DNA of 64,000 bases from Stereum hirsutum FP-91666 SS1 (lineage: Eukaryota; Basidiomycota; Agaricomycetes; Russulales; Stereaceae), in assembly GCF_000264905.1 (NCBI RefSeq), contig NW_006763133.1, forward strand, positions 1,081,082 through 1,145,081. The letters are read 5' to 3'. Numbering within the stretch: position 1 is the stretch's first letter; every line of letters begins with the position of its first letter. The notes under the pieces are model-generated. The model made no database searches, was not told the DNA's origin, and was given only the letters and a program-made list of their open reading frames with translations. This document shows positions 1-10,571 of this stretch, in pieces. A program made the position numbers and the translations under genes.

Positions 1-3000
1 CTACCTCTGTCACATACCATTACACACCACCTAAACTTACTGAAACCACATAAAAATACCTTAAATAAACCCACATCTCTCTTCATGCAAGTTTTATTGT
101 GATTTGCCTCTCCTCACTTCCTTCAGATTATATTTTTCGCTTTTATTTTGGGCCACACATGAGAAAACAATGAGAATTCGACTTATTTGCCATTAGAACA
201 CATGTCCCAGGGCTGAGAGAGCCCAAGCATAGTATTTACATTGGTGTTACAAAAGGATCTGTGCAAAAAGATGTATGGGTGACCGAAGTACCGTGCTCAT
301 CGTCGAGCACAGCGGCGACGAGCAGCCTACACGACGCGACAACGACAACACACGAACGTGTGGGAATCCCACGGCAGAACCTGCGCGACGACGAACGCTC
401 GAGCATGTCAGAGCGCACATGCAGCCGTTAGTTGAGGCAATCGTCGTCGTCGACGTCGAGGACGGCGCTGAGTCGCAGGGTGAGTGGCGCTATAGGGGCA
501 AGTTGACAGGGATGCGGGGGAGGAGATGTGGCGAGGGGCAGGCCTCGGAACGCCTCCGATAACGACGACGGAAGACGGGGCCGCAAGAGACTCGAGGCCA
601 CTGAAAGTCGCGACGAAACAAGAGGCGAACCCGGAGGCGAAGATCCAAGTCCGATCAAGCCTAACTAGGCTCGGGTGCCACACCCTGCCACCCCAGCCTA
701 GTTAGGCTCCTTATCAGTGTCATCCAGGTGAGAGACAACAGGTGAATCAGAACCGATATAGTAATGTGGATCAACGAATATGGCGCCGATGGATAAGACG
801 CGGGCGGACGTGGATGCCTTAGACTTGGCCCGGGGTGGATATATATGCGCTTTCAGGAAGCAGGTGGATACGTGGATATCTACGTGGATGTGTGGATAAT
901 CGGAACGAATGAGTGGGTGTTGGCTGACTGGTGCCGCGAGCCGGAACATGGAGATACGTGTGTATGTGCGGTCGTGTAGTCTTGAAAGTACTCCATGATG
1001 TGATCAAACCACCTCAGCGTAACTGCAAGGCTGTAATGATAGAAGACTCAGACAAGACTCAGGAAATAATCGTCGAGACAAAACACCCGAGATCACAGAG
1101 CAGACAGGGCCCACTGATTGCGGCCGCAACGCCGTATCCTCCTCGTCTCATCGATGCGCCATATCCCAGAGCAGACCATGTCCGATACTACTCCCCTGGG
1201 CCATAGCTAGATGAAAGTTCCAGAATCGAACCCGATCCCACGCTTGCCGTACCGTACCGGGCTGTACTGAGCAAGTCTTCCCACGGACGTGCTGTACGTT
1301 GAACGACAGCGTGCGATTGCGATAGCAGATACACACACGCACAGTAAGTATCTTAACAAGTCGCGAGTTCGTGGTCAGTAATCGATCCCGGGGCGTTCCA
1401 GAATGTCTGGGATGGGCGAGATCAAAGCGTAAGCCTGCTTTGCGCACTTATTAGTGGCGGTCTGATCATCTGAGGACGATTCCGTGACCCGTCAGCTAAT
1501 GGTAACGCAGGAAAGCACGTAGAGATGGAAAAGCGGATAGAAAGGACTGACGGAAACGAACACACTCGGGTTCCACGGACCACCAAGCCTGAGGTTACTG
1601 TCCGTTCCAGGATCACCGCATACCATCGCGAGATCGCAGTCATCGTTGGCAAGGGCTGAACATAAGCCGCCGAGCACACAGGAGGGACGACGACGACGCG
1701 TGCATCAGAACATCCCCTTGTACAACTCACGAGGAGTAGTAACTTATGACCAAAGGATACCAGACCAGGAAGTTCGAACGGCACAAGAGAGCCTTGAGAA
1801 GAAGTGCCATTGAAGGGTCGGAGACAGCAGGCAGTGAACAAGTGGGGTAAAGACGCTGATAGCCTGAGATACGCGAAAGTCGGCGGCCGAGAAGTGTTGT
1901 CATTGTCAGCGCGAGAGGATCGTTATACGTTAACTGAGAAAGACATAGATCTCTTCGCACGGAAAGGTCAGGGCACTGTGACTTGACCTCAGGACTCCTA
2001 TGAGCTTGGACATCCAGCTAGTAGCGGTAATTGCACGACTTCTAGCGTACCTCACCTTTAGTGAACTTCCTAGACAAAGTTCTCAAGACCAGGGAGAATG
2101 AACGGCGTCCGACGCACATGTATGTTCAAGTTCGACGCCAAGTCGTTGTGGCGGCCACAATGAAAGTGCTGTGCTCCGGGGAACCCCGCAAGGCACGCGC
2201 GATCCACGTGGCGCCCACGTTCCGTCCTCCCCGGATTTTCCTCAATTCTGAATTCATTGTTCGACATATGCATAAGGGACGAGCTGGGACGAGTCAACGG
2301 CGATCCTCTCTCTGATACTCTTCGGCAGGTTCAAGAGGTATACAGAAAGCGTTTATTAGCCTGCTAGCATGGAAGACATGTTCACCGACTTCAAGAAAGA
2401 GCGTGGATGACGAGCCGCTGCAGATGTTGACTGTTTAGTAATCGCACTTAGGTTCACACAAGGATGTTTGTTTGGATATGAGGTTTATATTCTTTTCGGA
2501 CTGTACCAGCGATCGTAATGTAGTGGTACGTATACTGTCCTACTTCGTAGTAAGCTATACGAGCGAATCGTGATAAGTAAATCGGGAGAACGAGAAATTC
2601 GAATGCTGCAGCAGATTGATTGGATGCGAAGCAAGAACGTGTGGGAACTTCAAATATGGAAAGATGGTGGAGGCGAAGTACAGTAGCTGTAACGCGAACA
2701 CGAACATGACGGAATCGATGACGAAAGAAACCGAAGTGCAGGAGAAAATGCATGGTAAACGACGACGAAACATGATGAGCTCAGAAATCGACGATGACGA
2801 CGATGATGATGAAGGAACTGCGAAGGGAAAAACAAACGGTGACCAGAACTGCGAAAGGGTGGGGCGTCATCGCAGCAGGACTGCGTCAACTGCATCCCAC
2901 GGGAGGGAGCTCGGCTTGGGGAGAGGCGTCGCAGTTGCAAAGCGGCGGATGACACACTCGCGCCACGTCATCACGTACTGTCCCTCCCGCCCGTGCCCTC

Positions 3001-3205
3001 CGTGAATAGCCCGCCTCCGAATCTGATTCCGCGTCCGACGCGAGATCTCATCGCCTCCGACGGCCCCCGCTCCGAGCCCGAAAGGCAAAGTGCTGAGGAA
3101 TTCGCCTCAGTCATCAAAGCCGGAAGCAGGAGGTGAATCCGAGTCAGCACGATGGATGGTGCGATGGACGCGATGGAAAAAAATCGATGCTAGTCGTATG
3201 ATCGT
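1..3205. other. Gene-poor stretch, no supported gene
   Basis: No open frame here shows a recognisable domain or a convincing exon chain. The frames present are short, overlap on both strands and are of low complexity. I see a 14-bp inverted repeat (658-708, listed separately), a cluster of GTGGAT/GTGGATA words between about 808 and 900, and a GAT/GAC trinucleotide run near 2790-2815. The right part should hold the 3' untranslated region of the minus-strand cyclin gene. Confidence 0.6.
658..708. repeat. Perfect 14-bp inverted repeat (hairpin)
   Basis: The arm AGCCTAACTAGGCT at 658-671 is the exact reverse complement of AGCCTAGTTAGGCT at 695-708, with a 23-base spacer. Each arm is itself nearly palindromic. 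No gene, terminator T-run or transposase lies beside it, so its role is unknown. Confidence 0.85.
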
Positions 3206-4396
3206 TTACACGCAGACTCTCGTCGTTGGTTGGGTCGGGAACAGCGGCAACGAACTCTGGCATCTCGGATGTGTCGAACGATGATGTGGTGGCGGCACTG
3301 ATGCTTGAGAGAACTGCGCGTGTGATGAGCAGCTAGTGTGGTGGCGACCGGGCATGGGGAAGGAACGGAGGAGGCGGAGCGTGGAAGCTGAGACGCTGTG
3401 ACGTTTCTCAGGATGATGCGAATGAGGAACAGAGTGTTCCTGATGAGGATGTGAGTGAGAGTCGGAAACGGCGAGATGTGCGATCTGTGGCTTGACGACT
3501 TCCGGTTCATGTCCGTCCACGAGTGTGGGTGGCGTCCTGGGCGACAAGGACAGATCGCTCTCTTCTGACGAATTCGAATGCGAGACTGAGATCGTGGGGC
3601 TGGAAGACTCGAGTTCGGAAGAATCTGAAGACGAAGACGAAGGACTGAGGTCGACGTCCATGAACGAAGACGGTGTCTCGACGATCGCCGAGATCTGAGA
3701 ACGGTAATGGTGCGAGGGAGGCGAGACAATGGCCATGATGGGCTCGTGAAGGGAGAGGATATCTGATTCGGAGACACCGAGCTCGAAGTCGAGGACATCG
3801 AGGAATTCCCGCTCGATGCGGCCAATGTCACGCTTGCCGAAGACCCCGGTGCATACTGCCCAGTGGACGTTCTTCAAAGAAGAGTCGTTCAAGTACTAAA
3901 GAAACATCATGAAGTCAGCATCGATATAAGAAACAAGATATTGCTATACACGGTGACTTACCTTAGAAGCAACGATGAGAGCACCGAGGAACACACGTTC
4001 GCAAGCCCACTCCTCGAGCGCGATGTGGAGATGAGGCTTTGCGCGCTGGAGGTAGACAAGGGTAGCGAGGACGACTGGCATCTCAACCTCTGCGCGTTCG
4101 ATCACGTTGTATACGCAGGTGGCGAATGCGGAGTTTTCTGAGTGGCGGTGGAGAGACCGACCACGGCGCGAGGGAGATGGACGCCCGAGGGCGTAGTCGA
4201 CTGTCTCGACGACAGAGTCGATGAGATATTCTGTGATAGATGGGGCTTGATCAGCTACGATACAAGATGAGATGCTGTCTGTATAAAACTTACCAGTGAC
4301 AGTTCGGTCGAGCTTGACATCGACGAGCTCGAGAAGAGCAGGCGGGTGAAGAGAGGCGTCTACGAGACTTGCTTTGTGAATTGTTGGGAAGAACAT
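3206..4396 (-). CDS. Pho80/Pcl-type cyclin
   Basis: Spliced model on the minus strand: exons 4294-4396, 3962-4230 and 3206-3895, giving 353 residues. Both introns are short GT-AG introns (63 and 66 bases). The cyclin fold covers about residues 60-170. The segment VASKYLNDSSLKNVHWA is recovered only when exons 2 and 3 are joined, and it matches the conserved helix pair of Pcl1/Pcl2-like cyclins. These cyclins bind a Pho85-type cyclin-dependent kinase and direct it to cell-cycle, morphogenesis or phosphate-signalling targets. The C-terminal half (from about residue 190) is Ser-, His- and Pro-rich and looks disordered; such tails often hold phosphorylation sites, but that is inference. The start is the first ATG of the open exon. 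Assignment to the broad Pcl/Pho80 family is solid; the exact subfamily (G1 Pcl versus Pho80) is not resolved. Confidence 0.88.
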
Positions 4397-6770
4397 CGCT
4401 GGGGTTGGTGGATATGTCGTTGGAGGGAGTGAGCAGCTGAGGGCGGACGGCGGCGGAGTGGGGAGACAGCTGTGGGATGCATTGCGGATTATATATGTGT
4501 TCTCCGGGCAGTTCGCAATGGACGGGGGAGGAGACAGAAATGCGATGACTGTACGGCTACGCAGCGCTCAGTCACTTGGCGCCACCGAGCGAGATCTGAG
4601 ATCCAGATCGGCGCGCATTGCCTTCCCGAGCTGACGAATGAGCCGGGCCCACGCTCGCCGCCCGGCATCGCTCTATCGAAACCCACCAGCGACATCCACT
4701 TGCATGACACACCCACTTCGTCCTTCATCCGCTCGGCAGCCTCAACACAAAGGGCACGCTCAGGCGTCCCAAAGACCCGCCGTCCTGCGACGCAAGCCTC
4801 CGTAGGTCCTTTCCTTGTCTTTCCGTTTTCTCGCCGTCGGACTCATTCCGTCCTCCACCGAGCGCTACTCAATGGAATATTACGGATATACTTTGGCTTC
4901 ACCTACCCGATCCCAGTCACGGGCAGGATGACAGCGGATGACTCCTTTCCTCCAGCTTCGTCCCCTTGACAGTCTCGCAATTACCCTACGTTACACGTTT
5001 ACAGCCGTAGATACACATCATATCCCCTCTCCAGGTGGCTTCGGGATACGCGTTCCACAGAACACGTACTACCGTGGATGCCACACCCACAACCGTATCC
5101 GTTTACAGTTGTGAAATCATCTTCCGCGATCAGAACCCGCAGACAACTGTATCGCTATAATGATCTCTGCTGCTCTATGACCTCTTCTTCCTATACGCCC
5201 AGGTATAGCTGTGAGTGCACTATTCTGGTCTACCCCTGAATAAATCCAATTTCTTTGTCCGACCATTTCGCTCTCCATCCTCTTCCCTTCCGCGCGCTCA
5301 ACATCGCATTTACGGCGTTACCCGGTCCATCCTCCCAACTGTAATTAATTCGGTTACAGTTAGTATCGATGTTCGTCTTCCATCCATGACCATCCTCTAA
5401 CCCATCCGCCAAGGATCACCTCCCGTATTCGGCCATCTATGTCCATCCCGATAGCTTCTCCTTCAACCGAGCGACGTACTACTCGTATCGTCTGCCGCAT
5501 CGATATCATGGAAGTTGCCAGACGTGTCACGCTGAACTTTCTCTCTTACCTCGAGCGACGAGCAGTCTCGATTCGAACCTTCCGAGCCCGAGCCCTCTCT
5601 CTACTCACGCCGCATGATGTACCCGACACGTACGCGCAAACTCAGAACAACACGACACCCATCCAAGTCCTCACTTACGCTTTGATTCTATTCCGCACGG
5701 TTGTCACATGCCATTTTTCAACGTCCCGAGCCGAACGCACTTTCCATCTCTGGCGACCGCAATATCGATATCTGTCCCTGGGACTGCTCACAATATAGAC
5801 CTGTTCGTCCCACGTTCTTCCGTTGTACACCCGTCCTCCCTATCCTCTTCTCCTTCTCCTTCCGCGTCCCTTTCTTCCTTTCAATCTCCAGTCCAGACCT
5901 CGAGATAAGTAGTCCAGATTACCTCTCAGCGACCTATTTTCGGGAGGTATCGTGTCGTGCGCATGTACGAGGGAGCCGATTCCTCGTGTTTATGAACTTA
6001 TTTTTGGCTTTGTTTTTGTTCGGGTTGGGTGGCGTGACTGGTACGTTCCTGGAATAAGCAACCTCGGTGGTGCCACGATGCTAATGATAGCGTCCTACGC
6101 AGTCTCGGGCTTCAGCTAAGTGATAGTGAATCCCTCCCCGAACACGAACACTACATCGCATCACTGCACTACTGTGGAGTACCGACGGCCGCGATGGGTG
6201 TTAGCTCTGTATTCTATTGCAAATATGGATATATGGCCATCACTTCAATGGTTCATGGACATCGTCCCCGAACCACCCGTGTCAGTGCATCCGAGCACTC
6301 ATCATGCATGATGCACTACTTGCCAAGCACCGGCCGTGCACCCTGCCCGTGCGCGTATAACCATCGGGAATAAGGTCACGGTTAGGCGCCTACCAATCAC
6401 CGTCGACGATGAGCGTCCAAAGGAGTTAAACGCTCGCTTGGGCCCGTGACTAAGCCGACATTATCTTCGTCAGCCAAATATCTTCTCTCTCAGCACATCA
6501 CGGTCGATTTATGATATGATACTTTACAGGACGAGTCGGACGCGAGGCGCGGTGTCGCGAAAATCGCGTCTTCGAGCTTCGAGGCGACCTTTGTCATCCA
6601 AATTCGGGTCGGAGTCGAGAGGTTCTGAAGCTTGTTATTCAGCCACCTTCTTGACAATACAGTGTCGCGTCGACGACATCCTATTCCACGTTCTCGTTCT
6701 GGCAATCACCAAACTAAACACCGAGAGTCAATAGTCAATCGGTGGCGAAAGCGCCGAATGTACTGTAATT

Positions 6771-7524
6771 ATGGTGGATCGTCCTCGAGCACCGGAACCC
6801 ACCTCCTCGTCTGACTCTGACTCCTATCCACCCCCACACAAAACAGGAAAGAATCTCGACCCACTTCCATTCCTCTGTGAATCGGCTCACTCGCGTCACC
6901 ACAAGCTCCCGACACCGGAAGCGCCAAGGTAATTATTTTCTGACTTCCTTACTCGAAGTGTTTCGACCGCCAATCTCAACTCGGTGGCCGAAATACCTAC
7001 ATACTCGAATGACACGCGTATGTCGTTCGAGCTTCCTTGTCGGCCCACCCGACTTGCCTTTCTTTCCTTGGCCCGAGCCGAACCGCTGCCGAATCTGACC
7101 ACCTTTGAGACATCTCTGCGTGGTTCTATATGTCTCAAGCTTTTACTTTGGCGTATGGTCCCATTTTGTCCCGTCGCCATCCTAATTCACCCTGTCGAGC
7201 GTCTGTGAGTCGCCGCATCATCTGTGCGCGTCGTCCGTTGCCTTCAATTACGTTGCTCGTTTCGGTACCAAGTAACGACGCCGCCACCGTCGCCTCTGAA
7301 ACCGTGGCGGTACGCCGCCCCTAAAAAAGCGTATGCATGTACTCTATACGAACCCCCGGGGCCTCTCCTCGGCCGGCGTTTACGAGTTGGTGGTGTTCGT
7401 TTCGGTGGCCCCGCCCTCCGGTGTTATGTTGAAGACCATTCATCCCGATTTGGTTGTGAGTTATTGTACTGTACTGCTTGCGCTTCCTATTTGTGACTGT
7501 TCTATCTTTGAGCAGGGATCGTGA
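6771..7524 (+). other. Candidate short or decayed plus-strand gene, unidentified
   Basis: From an ATG at 6771 a 53-codon frame with coding-like composition (it contains LDPLPFLCESAHSRHH) runs to a possible donor, AAG|GTAATT. The same frame resumes after one stop and stays open to 7208, close to another donor-like GTGAGT. A third piece ends HPDLV and is followed by a textbook 60-base intron (GTGAGT to TTTGAGCAG, ending about 7516), after which the frame would close with GS-stop. I could not join these into one consistent reading frame. They may be exons of a small gene or remains of one. No family is recognised. Confidence 0.25.
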
Positions 7525-8317
7525 GACATGTCAGTAGAATGAGTTGAACGCTCGCAGCGCTCGCGCTCGCGTCTGTATGGATCCAGAAGAATATATATAT
7601 TGTTGCATTATGTATATTCCTTCCAGCGCCTCGCCATACGCGTCCCGACAAGTTCGACTCAATCAACGAAGCTCGAAAAACTCACGATTCTCTGCCGAGC
7701 GCAATGCGGCGTAGCCAACCTCGGTGCAAATGTATCCCGCCTCAGCCTCATTGGCGCACACAACGCAAGTTTTTTCTCTCCTTTCCCTGACTCGCCGCAC
7801 CGCTTCCGGAGAGTAAAGGCAAGCCAGCCTGAGTCGTCCGCTCGAGCTAGCTTTGAACAGACGACTCTGTCTCGGAGGAAAGTCGAGCCGCGTCAGACAA
7901 CGATGGTCATCCCCGGGTTCGGAAGTCAAGGACCCGTGGTAATTTTATGTTTATGTAATAAATAAAATTTAAATGAGGACGAGTGAGCGATCCGGATCTG
8001 TATCTTCAGATTCCGGGATCGTCCTTGGCGTCTCCTTCTCTCGCCGAGCCCATCGAAGCAGACCATCTAATCTTATCAGTCAGGCACCGGAGAAGGTTTT
8101 GAATGCCGGCGGTGCTTGAACGTTCGCGGCGGGGGTGGCGGTGCCACAGTGTGTTGAACTTCAATAAGGGCCTGTACCTTTGGGCAGAGGGGTTGGGCTC
8201 GGAAGACGACAAGTGAAGATGATGTGTATACTCGGTGCGAGAGATAATAGTGTGGTACATACTCGGAAACACGCAGTGCATACGCAACGCCATCGTTATC
8301 TTCCACACAACTGTTGA

Positions 8318-8635
8318 CTACCGCGCTCTGACTGGGATCCATGGACCGCAGTCGAATCTATTCCTGAAGTCGCGGATAAGTATCCCGATCTGGATGTGAA
8401 AGCGTATACACCTATCTTGCAAGATCATGGGCACTGCGTGCCGAGCATAGTGAACGGTACACATACGCGGAAACGAGGCAACACGTCGACATCATTTGGA
8501 TGGACACTACGACATCATGCCATGGGCAAAGTCGTCCACCCAGCCACTCATTGTGGGTCCGTCAAAGATGCAAGAAATCATACAAAGATACATACAGGAC
8601 TGTGGATCCACAAAACAAGATTAGTGAATATATGA
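8318..8635 (+). other. Open coding-like frame without a start codon
   Basis: A 106-codon frame is open from 8318 to a stop at 8635. The left part reads like ordinary protein (WTAVESIPEVADKYPDLDVK) and the right part becomes His- and Thr-rich. There is no in-frame ATG near its beginning, so it would need an upstream exon or is a remnant. An unrelated 88-codon frame overlaps it on the opposite strand. No domain is recognised. Confidence 0.2.
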
Positions 8636-8803
8636 CATGAGCATCGTCATCGGCATCGAATCGTCCTATGGTCGTCTCCGTCATCGCCAGTGGAAAGCAT
8701 ACCACACATTTTCCAAGAGTGTGGTAAACTGTAGGTCATCCGGGTTGAATCGTAAGATGTCGTCCAGTCATAACCGAAGACTTCGATTTCTCAACTATTT
8801 CGC

Positions 8804-10571
8804 TCATCCACTCCCCGATGCCCCAGCCCCGCCGGTCTGAGCCTTCCCACCCCTCGTCTTACTCCCTTTCGGCCTCCCCCTCGGCCTCTTGCCCGGCGGC
8901 TGTGCCGACCCAGACCCGGAGCCGTCCCCTCCGCCAGACATCACATCTGCGGCTCGTTTATTGTTTTGCTCGGCGGACAGTCTCCTTTCGTTCAGGTACC
9001 TGTATGACAAGGAGAGTAGCAAGGAACGAACGTGTCAGCACAGCCAGTTTGATGAGTTTGAATTGTCAGACTCTAAATGATTGAGTATAGGGGTGTATGA
9101 AAAGGGTGAGGAGATGGGAGGTTGAAGTGTTGGGATATGAGGCTATACACAATGGGTCGCCCAGCTCAATTAGGAGCATGGGTCACGGATGAAGGTGGTG
9201 TACAAGCGGATGGTGTAAGGTCACGACGAGATAAGTACGAGCCAAGGTATGACAGGGGCAATGACAAGTACGAGCCCAAGTAGGCCAAGGATGGTAGCAA
9301 GAATCGAACGTACTGCTGCGACTTCTCCTCGAGGACCTGCTGTAGACTCGGCAGTGGCGGCTCGTCAAGTTCTGAGCGAAGTGCATCGACATCACGCTTG
9401 GCGAGTGCGTAATCCCCGTCTTCGATAGTCCGAATGCGATTACGAAGGTCTGTGCATCTGATGAACGTTCGATTGTCGAAGAAAAATAGGGGATGCAAGG
9501 ACGGTGTTAGTATTTCGATGTCAGGTGACAGGCCAAGGGGCCTAGAAGAAACAATCTGGCAAAGGAGTGCGAAAACGCAGGAAATGCTGTGGACATGAAC
9601 CACGCCGCAGCTTGCGGAGTAGAATGGAGAAATGGAATTGAATGGGGCGGTCGTGTAGAAGAAAAGTGCACATACTCGCTCTGTATCCGCGCTTCTTCCA
9701 TGTCTGCCTTTGGGTGCATAACACGTATACCGGTGCGCAAAGGCAAGTTGTAGGTCTCACGTCAATCATCTTCTCCGCACTGGCACTGCGCCGTAGGTCT
9801 CTGTGGATCAACGCACCTTATCTCGATCCTCGTTTACCTGCGTGAGGCACAGTCGTGCAAAAGAGACGCCCAAGGGCAATGCATGAGACCGGGGGTTAGC
9901 AGCCCGTTACAAACGATAGCAGGGAGACACGACGGCGAGAATGACATGAAATGTCTATAGGATATTGATGTGAGGCAGAGTTCGTTGCACGTACCTCCCT
10001 AAGACATTTCAATAACCTTTCCCGCTCGCTTTCAAGCCTGATAATTGCAGCCTTACGTCAGCCGCTAATAGGACAAAAGTAACACATCGCACAAGACAGG
10101 TGGGAGGAAGGATCTCAACTTGTTCTTCTGTTCCTTCAAGTCCTGGATAGCCTGTTGTCTCTGGTCCAAGGTCGCGTGTGCGGACAGTATGTGTGCGGTG
10201 TGTAATTGCAGCGTGAGTGCATGTTTCCTAGCGAGAACAGCAAATAGATTACTTAGTTCAGTTCCTGTGATAACTCACACTGCTCGAGCTCCGCCTCATC
10301 AGCACCAACAAATAAGCAATCATTCCCAACCGTCCAGACATGTAGCACACGAGTACACGGGACACCGTTCCACCGAGCTACAACGCTTCCCCTTTCCGCC
10401 TCACAATTGCAGAATCGAGGTAGAACGGACTCACTTCAGCTCCGCTGTCTTCGCCAGATGCACCAGGTTCTTCGTCCAATCTCCTTGCGCAATCAATGTC
10501 GGTTGCGGCAGTTTATTCGAGGATCCAGATGCCGAAGCGGAGGTGGATGCGGCAGCAGTGGTGCTCGCCAT
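8804..10571 (-). CDS. Coiled-coil protein with C-terminal AT-hook
   Basis: Seven exons, minus strand: 10435-10571, 10120-10227, 9995-10037, 9817-9837, 9676-9707, 9314-9457 and 8804-8999, joined to 226 residues. The joins are supported because the helical sequence runs unbroken across them (QKNKLESERERLLKCLRE, then VNEDRDK, then ADMEEARIQSE). Two exons are only 21 and 32 bases. The second intron uses a weak GTTGAG donor. Residues about 35-175 are predicted coiled coil. The C-terminus carries the AT-hook core KRPRGRPKGSK in a Gly-rich, basic tail, so binding to the minor groove of AT-rich DNA is likely. The segment EPPLPSLQQVLEEKS looks conserved, but I cannot name the family. A nuclear, possibly chromatin-complex role is inference. 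A single MCB-like ACGCGT lies 45 bases upstream of the ATG (10616-10621). Confidence 0.85.

Larger units (their letters stand above)
4397..8803. other. Long intergenic stretch with unresolved coding-like pieces
   Basis: The left part is the upstream region of the minus-strand cyclin. AACTGTAA and TTACAGTT form an 8-bp inverted repeat at 5338-5362. Between 4.4 and 6.7 kb I find no domain and no convincing exon chain. Two coding-like stretches further right (6771-7524 and 8318-8635) are listed separately with low confidence. On the minus strand, an 88-codon frame at 8076-8342 also has coding-like composition but no recognisable motif. Confidence 0.5.

Noticed and set aside
1210..1250. Possible tRNA (GGTTCGATTC on the minus strand)
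   Set aside because: No T-stem pairing and no cloverleaf partner sequences upstream.
3190..3831. 213-codon minus-strand frame overlapping the cyclin
   Set aside because: It is the out-of-frame shadow of cyclin exon 3; the true frame joins to the conserved cyclin helices.
5560..5600. Possible tRNA (GGTTCGAATC on the minus strand)
   Set aside because: The B-box-like word is present, but the flanking T-stem does not pair and no A box or acceptor stem was found.
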